Assembly (NCBI RefSeq): GCF_004769635.1
Contig: NZ_RQGH01000015.1
Location: 18,704 to 82,703 of the forward strand
Origin: Leptospira jelokensis
GTDB lineage: Bacteria; Spirochaetota; Leptospiria; Leptospirales; Leptospiraceae
Length of the DNA: 64,000 nucleotides
Reading direction: 5' to 3'
The position numbers and the translations under genes were made by a program. Numbering within the stretch: the stretch's first letter is position 1; each line of letters starts with the position of its first letter. The notes below the pieces were generated by a model that did not search any database, was not told the DNA's origin, and saw only the letters and a list, made by a program, of their open reading frames with translations. Shown piece after piece: positions 57,161-64,000 of this stretch.

Positions 57161-58630
57161 ATGAAAACAGGTATTGAAATGGATCAAAAAGCCCTAGACC
57201 ATGATGCAGAACAACTAAAGAGCCTTGGCCTCAAATCTGAATTTGATCGGAGTATGAGTTTTTGGGAAAATTTTTCTTTGGGATTTACTTACCTATCACC
57301 AGTCGTTGGTGTGTATTCCGTATTCGCATTGGCCATCCAAGCAGGTGGTCCTCCTATGATTTGGAATTATTTTTTAGTGGGCCTTGGGCAATTTTTAGTT
57401 TGTTTGGTGTTTGGAGAAGTGGTTTCCCAATACCCTATCTCAGGTGGAATTTACCCCTGGTCCTTACGGCTTGTGGGAGAACGATTTGCATGGATGTCAG
57501 CATGGGTTTACGCCTGGGCACTTTTCACTTCTGTTGCTGCAGTTGCGGTTGGCGGGGCTCCCTTTTTAAATAACCTCTTAGGAATCGAACTCGGCAACAC
57601 TGGTTTTATTTGGATTGCCATTGGAATGATTCTTATATCCACCTTACTCAACTTAAGTGGAACAAAGTTACTTGCACAAGTTGCTTTTTTTGGATTTGCT
57701 TGTGAACTTGTAGGTGCTATCTTAGTTGGTGGTTATCTTTTGTTATTTGCCAAAGTCAATTCCATCCATATTTTATGGGATACCTTTTCCTTTGGAGATG
57801 GAATGAGTTATTTCCCAGCTTTCCTCGCATCCTCTGTGGCAGCTATGTTTTGTTATTATGGATTTGAAGCCTGTGGTGATGTGGCCGAGGAAACACCAAA
57901 TGCAAGTTCTGAGATTCCAAAATCCATGCGAATGACAATTTACATTGGAGGTGGAGCTGCCATCTTTATCTGTTTGGCATTACTATTATCCTTACCAAAT
58001 GTGGAAAAAGCCATTTCCGGAGAAGATGCTGACCCTGTCACAACCACATTGACATCAGCATTGGGAGTTACAGGATACCGATTGGTGATCGTCATTGTGA
58101 TGATTTCATTTTTGTCATGTTTACTCAGTTTACAAGCTGCCGCAAGCCGACTGCTTTTTTCCTTCGCGAGGGATGGAATGATCTTCGGAAGCCAATACCT
58201 AAATCATCTTTCCAAAAAGGGAAAGGTTCCCACAAAGGCTTTACTTGTTACAGGGATCATTCCCATTGTCATCACAAGTATTGGCCACTGGTTGCAAGAT
58301 ACAGTGACAACGATCATTAGTTTTGCTTCTTGTGGGATCTATGTGGCGTTCCAGATGGTTGTTTTTGGAGCTTTGTACGCTCGCTTAAAAGGATGGAAAC
58401 CGAGTGGCTCCTTCACTCTAGGAAAATTCGGTTTTTTTATCAATGTATTGGCTTTCATTTATGGAATCGGAGCCGTATCCAATATGGTTTGGCCACGTTC
58501 ACCTGAAGAACCTTGGTTTATCAATTATGGAATGATTTTTACTTCCCTCGTTGTGGTTTCGACTGGATTTTTTTATCTTTTCCTCGCAAAACCCCATTTA
58601 CGAAAAAAGGTTGCAAAGACCATCCACTAA
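57161..58630 (+). CDS. APC-superfamily amino acid permease
   Basis: The 489-residue product has twelve transmembrane helices and belongs to the amino acid/choline transporter branch of the APC superfamily. FSLGFTYLSPVVGVYSVFALA in helix 1 and GGIYPWSLRLVG are typical; the unwound-helix motif in helix 1 and the helix 6 segment FCYYGFEACGDVAEETPNASSEIPKSM (the E-T-P-N-x-x-x-x-I-P motif) are present. The substrate, an amino acid or amine, cannot be named. The ATG at 57161 lacks a good Shine-Dalgarno; the ATG at 57179 has AGGT six to eight bases upstream and is an equally likely start. Confidence 0.9.
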   Translation: MKTGIEMDQKALDHDAEQLKSLGLKSEFDRSMSFWENFSLGFTYLSPVVGVYSVFALAIQAGGPPMIWNYFLVGLGQFLVCLVFGEVVSQYPISGGIYPWSLRLVGERFAWMSAWVYAWALFTSVAAVAVGGAPFLNNLLGIELGNTGFIWIAIGMILISTLLNLSGTKLLAQVAFFGFACELVGAILVGGYLLLFAKVNSIHILWDTFSFGDGMSYFPAFLASSVAAMFCYYGFEACGDVAEETPNASSEIPKSMRMTIYIGGGAAIFICLALLLSLPNVEKAISGEDADPVTTTLTSALGVTGYRLVIVIVMISFLSCLLSLQAAASRLLFSFARDGMIFGSQYLNHLSKKGKVPTKALLVTGIIPIVITSIGHWLQDTVTTIISFASCGIYVAFQMVVFGALYARLKGWKPSGSFTLGKFGFFINVLAFIYGIGAVSNMVWPRSPEEPWFINYGMIFTSLVVVSTGFFYLFLAKPHLRKKVAKTIH

Positions 58631-58639
58631 CATACAATA

Positions 58640-58674
58640 TTTGGGAAAAAGAATTGTTTACTCTTTTTCCCAAA
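58640..58674. terminator. Perfect inverted repeat at convergent gene ends
   Basis: TTTGGGAAAAAGA (58640-58652), nine-base loop, TCTTTTTCCCAAA (58662-58674). It follows the permease stop by nine bases, and the methyltransferase stop codon (58658-58660) lies in the loop. T-rich arms replace a separate T tract. Likely a shared terminator for both genes. Confidence 0.7.
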
Positions 58675-59281
58675 CCATCCATTCACCAAGTTCCAAATTT
58701 ACTTTTGTTTGGACTTTATAACCTGGTAAAACGGAACCACCAAACCCATGATATGTGATGAGTTTTGTTCCTTTAGGACAGAAAAAAAGATGTTCCTTTA
58801 ATCGTTGTAGGTTATGAAGGAAAAGTTTTGCAGATTTTATTTTTGCATCCCCAATCGTATGTGATCCTTTTATGGTTTCATAAAGAGGGTTAAATACATA
58901 ATAATGGGAATGTCCATATGGAAATGATTCTAGGAAATTAGAGGAAACAAAAGAAACATTGCCAACATTCATCTTGATTTTGAGTGATTCTGCAATTTGA
59001 ACCAATTCGTTTCGGTCTTCCATTCCACAAATCGGAAATCGGTTTTTTGCATATTGCGAAAGGATCAGACAAAACTTTCCAACACCAGATCCCAAGTCCA
59101 AAAGAGAACTCACCTTCTCTCCTTTTAAAAATTCCCAAGTATGGGCAATGACTAGGTTAGGAGTCCATTGGTAAGGGGATAGAATTTGCAGTGCTTCAGG
59201 GAGAAGAGAATCGAATTGAAAATCTGTCATAGGTTTCCCTACGCCACCTTTCCCGCCTTTAGCTAAAAATTGGTTTTTCAT
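58658..59281 (-). CDS. Class I SAM-dependent methyltransferase
   Basis: The 207-residue product has a Rossmann methyltransferase core: SSLLDLGSGVGKFCLIL is motif I with the SAM glycines (about 58-74), CGMEDRNELVQIAESL holds the acidic residue after strand 2, and VSFVSSNFLES motif II/III. The YYVFNPLYET segment lies where the catalytic N-P-P-Y-like motif often sits and here reads N-P-L-Y. This resembles N-methyltransferases, but the target is unknown. The ATG at 59279-59281 or the ATG at 59228-59230 (AGGGAAAC upstream) may be the true start; the first 17 residues are Gly/Lys-rich and unlike the rest. Confidence 0.82.
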   Translation of the reverse strand: MKNQFLAKGGKGGVGKPMTDFQFDSLLPEALQILSPYQWTPNLVIAHTWEFLKGEKVSSLLDLGSGVGKFCLILSQYAKNRFPICGMEDRNELVQIAESLKIKMNVGNVSFVSSNFLESFPYGHSHYYVFNPLYETIKGSHTIGDAKIKSAKLFLHNLQRLKEHLFFCPKGTKLITYHGFGGSVLPGYKVQTKVNLELGEWMVWEKE

Positions 59282-59310
59282 TTTTCTAAGTTGTGTTACG
59301 AATAGGAGCC

Positions 59311-59532
59311 ATGGACCAAAAAATACAGTACTTAAACCAAATGATCGAAATCATTGATACGAAAGTCTCTATCTTTAAAAAAAATAAGTCCAAACTCCCC
59401 CAAGCAGCTTACCTTGCTGAAAAACAAGTCCTCACGAGAACCATCCAAGATACCATCCAATTGGCCGAGGAGATCAAACCCCCTCCCTTTTCTCTCATCA
59501 ATGATCTGAAAACATTGATCAAACAACTGTAG
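59311..59532 (+). CDS. Small helical protein, unknown function
   Basis: A 73-residue protein from the ATG at 59311, preceded by TAGGAG. It is predicted all-helical and amphipathic (MDQKIQYLNQMIEIIDTKVS, AYLAEKQVLTRTIQDTIQLA), perhaps a short coiled coil. No cysteine pairs or signal peptide. It may be co-transcribed with the flavoprotein gene 33 bases on. Reality of the gene rests on the good ribosome-binding site and codon pattern alone. Confidence 0.55.
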   Translation: MDQKIQYLNQMIEIIDTKVSIFKKNKSKLPQAAYLAEKQVLTRTIQDTIQLAEEIKPPPFSLINDLKTLIKQL

Positions 59533-59564
59533 TATCCAATCCAGAATCTGTCTAATCCTTTGTG

Positions 59565-60680
59565 ATGGGCGAATTGCTTCCTTCCAAAACAGAAACCATT
59601 GTTGTAGGTGCAGGTCTCACAGCGGCTTCCATTGCCATGATGAAACCAAATGTGGCTCTCTACGACAAAGCACGCGAACCTGGTGGTAGGGTTTCTACCA
59701 AAACGAGTCGTGTGTCTGGGGAACGATTTGACATTGGTGCCACAATGTTTCGTGACCAATTGGAAGTGGATTGGATGGGAAAAATTTCAAAGTACAATGT
59801 CTTTGAAATTTGGAACACAAATGGAATCAAAATAGAAACAAAACCAATCTATGATACAGAACATTTTTATCCCATATTGGGAATGGAATCTGTCGTAAAA
59901 GCCATGTTAAATGGAAACCAAACGAACCAAAGTATGACGTTAAAATCAATATCCCGATTGGGAGATGGTATTTGGAACCTCAGTTTCCATTCTCATTTGG
60001 AAAGCCAAACCAAAGTCATTACTGCAGATCACGTGATCCTGACCTTACCCATTCCTCAGATAATAGAAATTTTTAATCGTTCGGAAAATCATCCGTATTT
60101 GGATCGATGGACAAAGTTTTTGGAACCTTACAATGATTACCGAAAAACATTGGTTAGTTTTTTCTCATGGGAAAACTGGAGTCCAGACCTTCATGCCCAA
60201 GGCTTAAGCGAAACCAGTTTGATTCCAATCTCAACCATTTTGAACCGGGGGGAAGATTGGGAATACCAGAGTTGGGAATCCATCAAATACCCAAATCATA
60301 AAACCAACGGGAAGGGTTCTAGTTTGCTTGTTCAGTTTTCTTCCCTTTTTTCGGAAACTCATTTTGATTCTTGGATGGAAAGCGATAAAAAACCAAATGC
60401 ATTTTACAAAGAATTGTTAACCGAAGGATTAAAGGAAAAATGGTTAGCACCTCCACCAGATGAAATTTGGAACCATCGCTGGAAATTTGCACAGGCTCAA
60501 ATGCCTTTACTTGGTCGGGAAGGAACACTGAAACTCGATTCAGATGAATTTTTTGAGTGGAAGCAGTTATGCAAAGAAACAGGGATTACAGTGTTAGGTG
60601 ACTGGTTTTTCGGATCCAAATTGGAACGGATTGTGGGAGGGGTTTATTTTTTAACCCATAATGGATTGTTAGGATCCTGA
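59565..60680 (+). CDS. Renalase-like FAD-dependent oxidoreductase
   Basis: The 371-residue product opens with a dinucleotide-binding fold, TIVVGAGLTAASIAMM (GxGxxA), then the amine-oxidase-family motif REPGGRVSTKTSRVSGERFDIGATMF. The COG3380/renalase family oxidises abnormal forms of NAD(P)H; members keep this GGR(V/M) and GA.F pattern. The C-terminal ITVLGDWFFGSKLERIVGGVYFLT is the second FAD stretch. Start at ATG 59565 or GTG 59562 makes no practical difference. The 3' end overlaps the convergent DUF1499 gene by 12 bases. Confidence 0.85.
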   Translation: MGELLPSKTETIVVGAGLTAASIAMMKPNVALYDKAREPGGRVSTKTSRVSGERFDIGATMFRDQLEVDWMGKISKYNVFEIWNTNGIKIETKPIYDTEHFYPILGMESVVKAMLNGNQTNQSMTLKSISRLGDGIWNLSFHSHLESQTKVITADHVILTLPIPQIIEIFNRSENHPYLDRWTKFLEPYNDYRKTLVSFFSWENWSPDLHAQGLSETSLIPISTILNRGEDWEYQSWESIKYPNHKTNGKGSSLLVQFSSLFSETHFDSWMESDKKPNAFYKELLTEGLKEKWLAPPPDEIWNHRWKFAQAQMPLLGREGTLKLDSDEFFEWKQLCKETGITVLGDWFFGSKLERIVGGVYFLTHNGLLGS

Positions 60681-61160
60681 TTCACTTAAAATTTCACGAA
60701 ATTTGTTTACCCTTCGTCGATTCGCAAACACGTCCCAAAGCCCAAGGGTGGACTGAGAACGCACTTGCATCTCGTTCGTACCTTCTGGAAAGTACACCTC
60801 AACTCTGTCAGGAAACCGAAACACCTTGGTAAAAAAGATAATCCGAATGTATTCTCCTTCTTTTTCCTCACTGATATAAATATTCTCTGATTCATGAAAG
60901 TACTTTGATATCGTTTGGAAAGCTACTTCCCTTGAAGTCGAATAGGAAATTGGATTCACTTTATGAATAAAATTGTATTTCATGCTTTGCGAAGAGACAC
61001 AGTTAGGTGAAGGTGGGCAACCACGAAGTTCCCCTTCATCCACTCCAGAAAAGGGGCTGAGAACACTCATACAACAGATAAAAAAAACACCTAAAGCTGC
61101 TTCCATAGTCCCAGAAACCAAATGCTCTGATTTTTTACTTGCAGTTTTTTTCTTACCCAA
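60669..61160 (-). CDS. DUF1499 domain protein
   Basis: The 163-residue product has a basic N-terminus, a hydrophobic stretch (about 19-38) that may be a signal or anchor, then a DUF1499 domain with LRGCPPSPNCVSSQS at its start (family: CPxSPNCVSS) and YIRIIFFTKVFRFPDRVEVYF and MQVRSQSTLGLWDVFANRRRV near its end. The domain's function is unknown; related proteins are exported in plants and bacteria. Its start is 15 bases from the divergent hydrolase gene, so both promoters overlap or one gene starts later (ATG at 61106). Confidence 0.88.
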   Translation of the reverse strand: MGKKKTASKKSEHLVSGTMEAALGVFFICCMSVLSPFSGVDEGELRGCPPSPNCVSSQSMKYNFIHKVNPISYSTSREVAFQTISKYFHESENIYISEEKEGEYIRIIFFTKVFRFPDRVEVYFPEGTNEMQVRSQSTLGLWDVFANRRRVNKFREILSESGS

Positions 61161-61175
61161 TAAATTCCTTAGCCT

Positions 61176-62060
61176 ATGAAACGTTCCATCAAAATCATTT
61201 CCATTGTTTTGCTTTTTAGTATCATCCTAGTATTCGCAGTGGCTTATTACTTTTCCGGACTTGTCATGTACCCAAAAGTTCGTTGTAATCCTGACCACCA
61301 TGTCTTTTGCACAGGTCCAAATGAATTGGGATTAGAGTTTCAGGAAGTGGAAATCACCACAGAAGACAAATTGAACCTCGTTAGTTACTGGATCCCCGCC
61401 AAACAAAGAAAAGGTACCATTCTTATGGTGCACGGACATGGGGGGCAAAGGAATGAAGGCCTACGTTTTTCCAAAAGTTTACACGAAGCAGGTTTCAATT
61501 TACTTTTGTTAAGCCTTCGCAGAAACCATGAAGGGTATGCGACAATGGGAGGACTGGAACAAAAAGATGTAGATGCAGCCCTTGTATTTTTGAAAGAGAA
61601 AGGGGAAACGAACATTGGGATTTTTGGATTTTCTATGGGTTCTGCTACAAGCATCATTGCCATGGCAAACCATCCTGAAATCAAAGCCGGTCTATTTAGC
61701 AGTGGTTATGGGAGTGCCATGGACGTACTGATCGAATCGGCAAAACGTGATTTTGGAATTCCTTACTACCCTCTCTTACCAGTTGTGAAATGGGTTTTGG
61801 ACTACCGAACAGGGATTGATATGGATGAGGTTCGGCCCATTGATTCCATCTCTAAAATAAAGCCTAGGCCCATTGCCATTTTCCATTGCAAAAAAGATGA
61901 TTATGTGGATTACCACCACGCAGAAGATCTATATGCAAATGCAGGGGAACCCAAATCTTTATGGGCGCCTGAGTGTGATCGCCATGAAAGGATTTGGAAT
62001 TTTTCTCCCAAGGAAGCCGAGTCGAGAACGGTAGGGTTTTTCAAAGCAAATTTGAAGTAA
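61176..62060 (+). CDS. Membrane-anchored alpha/beta hydrolase
   Basis: The 294-residue product has an N-terminal hydrophobic anchor (about 5-30), then an alpha/beta-hydrolase fold: ILMVHGHGGQRNEG (oxyanion region, about 86-100), GIFGFSMGSATSI with the nucleophile Ser in GFSMG (about 155), the Asp in HCKKDDYVDYHHAE and the His in CDRHERIWNF. The BAAT/YqkD-like serine-hydrolase branch (COG1073) is the closest. Catalytic triad looks complete. Substrate unknown, probably an ester near the envelope. A gene-free stretch of about 670 bases follows. Confidence 0.88.
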   Translation: MKRSIKIISIVLLFSIILVFAVAYYFSGLVMYPKVRCNPDHHVFCTGPNELGLEFQEVEITTEDKLNLVSYWIPAKQRKGTILMVHGHGGQRNEGLRFSKSLHEAGFNLLLLSLRRNHEGYATMGGLEQKDVDAALVFLKEKGETNIGIFGFSMGSATSIIAMANHPEIKAGLFSSGYGSAMDVLIESAKRDFGIPYYPLLPVVKWVLDYRTGIDMDEVRPIDSISKIKPRPIAIFHCKKDDYVDYHHAEDLYANAGEPKSLWAPECDRHERIWNFSPKEAESRTVGFFKANLK

Positions 62061-62731
62061 GAATCTTTTTCGAAATGGTAAGGCAAGTAACAACAATGGA
62101 TGAAATTTTCAATTTCTAGCATCATGCGAAACCTAAATGTTGTTTCTTGTATCCACGAAAATAGCCGCCCTTTGCTTTTTCGATTTCTATGGAAAATTAC
62201 CTCTTTCTATTTCCATGAAGATCTTTGATTACCAAACCAACCGAAAGCATAGAATTTGGTAACCCAAATTCCATTTTCACGCTCGGAATCAGATACGTTT
62301 AAGGATTAACGAAAAAAACATAGAAGCATTAGGATCAATGGCGGAAGTGACCTCAAAAAATCGTGTTTTTTAAAAGGGAATTAACCCATTCCTTTCGATG
62401 GAAATCAAGTTAGTAAAACCGCATTTTAAGGAATCTGTTCGAATCACGCGACCTGCTAACCAAGGTTACTGAAATGAAGTTCAATGGCCAAAAAGTGATA
62501 CCCTTCAAAAATATTTTTTTCACAAAACCGAAAATGATTTTACTAAATTAGAGAATTATAATTTAATTTAAATTTGAAAGAAACCTACCATTTCTTTAGA
62601 AATATTTCGTTTAGAAACAAAATGATATAAAATTAGAAAGCCTTTGCATTTCTAAAAAATGATACCAATTCAATCTTTTCCTAATAGAAGGATCGTAACA
62701 AAAGCAATTTTATATTGTGGGGGAAAACTTG
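62061..62731. other. Gene-free AT-rich stretch
   Basis: About 670 bases with stop codons in all frames at short intervals and no convincing ORF, RNA gene, hairpin terminator or repeat that I can pick out. Local AT-content rises to the right (62500-62700), with A/T runs. The region may be decayed sequence joining the core genome to the accessory edge. Confidence 0.6.
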
Positions 62732-63227
62732 ATGAATCAACTTTTTCTTTATCTTATTGATAGAATTTACTAGCTTCTCATGTACAGGACTCACAAGACT
62801 TTTGGACAATGATGACAATCTTACTGATCAATACCTTGCGTTTGGATTGTATCAATATCTCCTGTCTGCACCTGGAATTTGTCCGACAGTAGATTTAACG
62901 TTAGAAAAGGGAACAAATTACCCTTTAACGCTATCTACCACGAGTTCGGTAATTTTTAATATTTCATCTACCAATAATTTACCTCCACCCAATCAGAATC
63001 GGGAGTACGTTCTTGTCATAACAAAAGATACAACAACGAATCTAGAATTCTCGGCGTTTAGACTTTGCAATATCAGCAATTCAAGTTTAACAATCGAGTC
63101 CCCTATTTCATCCACTGCTACAGAGTTACAATATCGTTTGTATACGAATGATGTTAGAACACTCCGTAATGCATTTTACCTGAAATTGATCTCAGGAAAT
63201 GCATCCATTTCCATTCGGCAGGAATAA
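62732..63227 (+). pseudogene. Lipoprotein gene with start and body out of frame
   Basis: A good start exists at ATG 62732 (GGGGGAAAA upstream) but this frame reads only MNQLFLYLIDRIY before TAG at 62771. The next frame is open from 62736 to 63227 and reads a hydrophobic stretch INFFFILLIEFTSFSC followed by TGL, which ends in a plausible lipobox, then about 150 polar residues (TTSSVIFNISSTNN, SSLTIESPISS) like a beta-rich exposed protein. A one-base indel between 62735 and 62757 would join the two into a normal lipoprotein. Alternatives: a TTG start at 62757 with a poor signal, or a base error. Body unfamiliar; four cysteines. Confidence 0.6.
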
Positions 63228-63765
63228 ACATGAAGGAATCTTTTTTGAGAACCAATTTGCCTTCATATCCAAATCATTCCATTCAATGCAAAATAACTCC
63301 GTTGCAGGAGGAATACAAAAGAAAGACAAAACTTTTTTGCCTTTCTTTTGTTCCGCACCAGGCTATGTAGAAGAAACCATCCCAAAGAATTTAACCCTAT
63401 TCACAGATGAAGGATATGGGTTTCTATGGGACAGACCTAACCATAAGTCAGTGAACCACTCAAAGAAATCAAACGACCCCAGATACAATATGAGCCGTGA
63501 ACGCTGGGTAAGTAAGGATGGAGTCTCTAGCAATGGTGCAGAAGCAAGGAACAATATTTTGAAGCAGAGTTTCCGAAGTTATGGATATATCTCTCCGAAG
63601 TGGAGTCAGCTGGCTCTGAATGAGTTAAGTTTCTTAGGGAACGTAAGATTTGTGCCTGAACTGAAGGAACTACTGACTTTGGGGGGATCTAAAACTGTAG
63701 GCTTGGGTGATTTCCACTGCTCGAAGGGGGACTCGCCCTCTCCGCTGCCTATCCTTCCTGGTTAG
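63199..63765 (+). pseudogene. Truncated IS1595/ISXO2-like transposase remnant
   Basis: The frame covers 188 codons, but only about residues 30-165 look like a protein domain. TLFTDEGYGFLWDR, then NHKSVNHSKK, and SSNGAEARNNILKQSFRSYGYISP followed by ALNELSFLGNVRF resemble the C-terminal half of IS1595/ISXO2-like DDE transposases: the TDxxxxY acid, the H-x-x-V-N-H-S block, N-x-x-E-x-x-W/N-x-x-L-K with the last acid, then Y-x-x-(V/I)-S and N-E-(F/L)-x-F-x-x-N-x-R. The N-terminal zinc-ribbon region and the first catalytic Asp are not seen, so it is 5'-truncated; inverted repeats were not found. It overlaps the end of the broken lipoprotein gene by 29 bases. Call is by motif memory, not search. 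Confidence 0.5.
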
Positions 63766-63930
63766 GCAACGCTTCGAGGCACGGTTTCCCTCGTCGCCTC
63801 CCATCCAGGTCGGCTCTTTCGTAACATTGCTTCCTATGGGTCGCAATGTTACGGCTCGGCAAACTGTTCGAGTCGAGACATCTAATGATAATGACTGTTT
63901 TGTGGGAAAATCGTTCTGCTCGAAGGGGAC
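63717..63930. repeat. GC-richer tract bounded by a 15-16 base direct repeat
   Basis: CTGCTCGAAGGGGGAC (63717-63732) recurs as CTGCTCGAAGGGGAC (63916-63930), one G shorter, about 199 bases apart. The segment between them is clearly richer in G+C than its surroundings and has many TCGA and CGA words. It starts inside the end of the transposase-like frame. It may be a repeat family or an insertion flank; its copy number in the genome is unknown. Confidence 0.55.
63820..63853. repeat. 11-bp perfect inverted repeat
   Basis: CGTAACATTGC (63820-63830), a 12-base loop, GCAATGTTACG (63843-63853). It lies inside the GC-richer tract. With no T tract after it, it is not a typical terminator and may be a folded-DNA or recombination site, or a structured RNA element. 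Confidence 0.6.
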
Positions 63931-64000
63931 GTATCACCAAAGACCCCAATCCCTATAGTAGAAACTCACATTTCTTCTATTCTCCTTTCCTCCCTAAGTT

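Noticed and set aside
63761..63767. GTTAGGC, resembling the core of an integron attC site
   Set aside because: No matching GCCTAAC partner at attC distance, no integrase gene and no cassette array is visible; seven bases occur by chance.
1..64000. Search by eye for tRNA, rRNA, CRISPR repeats, toxin-antitoxin pairs and known defence genes
   Set aside because: None found. The window is mostly conserved housekeeping sequence; short or diverged elements could be missed without a search tool.

Overview
The window comes from a Leptospira chromosome, and the gene set looks more like the saprophytic (L. biflexa-like) clade than the pathogens; the clade is inference. Grounds for the genus: a periplasmic-flagellar FlaB-type flagellin, many lipoproteins with loose spirochaete lipoboxes, OmpA-like proteins with long coiled coils, a SpoIIE phosphatase fused to membrane, HAMP and TPR parts, LpxC plus an Mla/MCE lipid-transport operon, AT-rich DNA, and frequent TTG/GTG starts. 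Almost all of the window is dense, orderly core chromosome. Accessory character appears only in the last 2 kb.

Layout. 1-3.9 kb: 5' part of an MgtE magnesium channel, then a coupled lipoprotein / OmpA-like / cation-efflux operon. 3.9-12.3 kb: uvrA with a diverged acyl-CoA-dehydrogenase-like gene behind it, an S49 protease, a Sua5 tRNA-modification enzyme and a membrane-anchored GH18 protein. 12.3-18.3 kb: a queuosine-precursor transporter with a possible leader pseudoknot, GDPD, a VOC protein, a polytopic membrane protein, leuA and hisC. 18.4-20.4 kb: two hsp20 genes behind a sigma70-type promoter overlapped by one CIRCE-like operator and followed by a second, then ridA and a membrane protein. 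20.5-28.1 kb: clpS-clpA, a COG3146 acyltransferase, a SpoIIE phosphatase and DedA. 28.2-33.7 kb: lipoprotein, AI-2E transporter, xseAB, a sodium:solute symporter broken by one in-frame TAA, and ddl. 33.7-40.4 kb: an envelope block: a beta-rich exported protein coupled to mlaE-mlaF-mlaD, then lpxC and ptsI. 40.5-48.9 kb: POT transporter, cobalamin adenosyltransferase, flaB, OmpA lipoprotein, ybaB, a cyclic-nucleotide-gated K+ channel, an orphan ParA, a YopX-domain protein and a TPR protein. 49-62 kb: acyl-CoA synthetase, pepN, an RRM protein, a REC/degenerate-GGDEF/EAL protein, a permease, a methyltransferase, a renalase-like flavoprotein, DUF1499 and a hydrolase.

62-64 kb: about 670 bases without a gene, a lipoprotein gene whose start and body are one base out of frame, a 5'-truncated IS1595/ISXO2-like transposase remnant, and a GC-richer tract with direct and inverted repeats. 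I saw no tRNA, rRNA, CRISPR array or intact mobile element, and no obvious multi-gene defence system. The best leads are the hsp20 operators, the broken symporter, the beta-rich protein tied to the Mla operon, the orphan ParA/YopX locus and the transposase-plus-repeat tract at the right edge.
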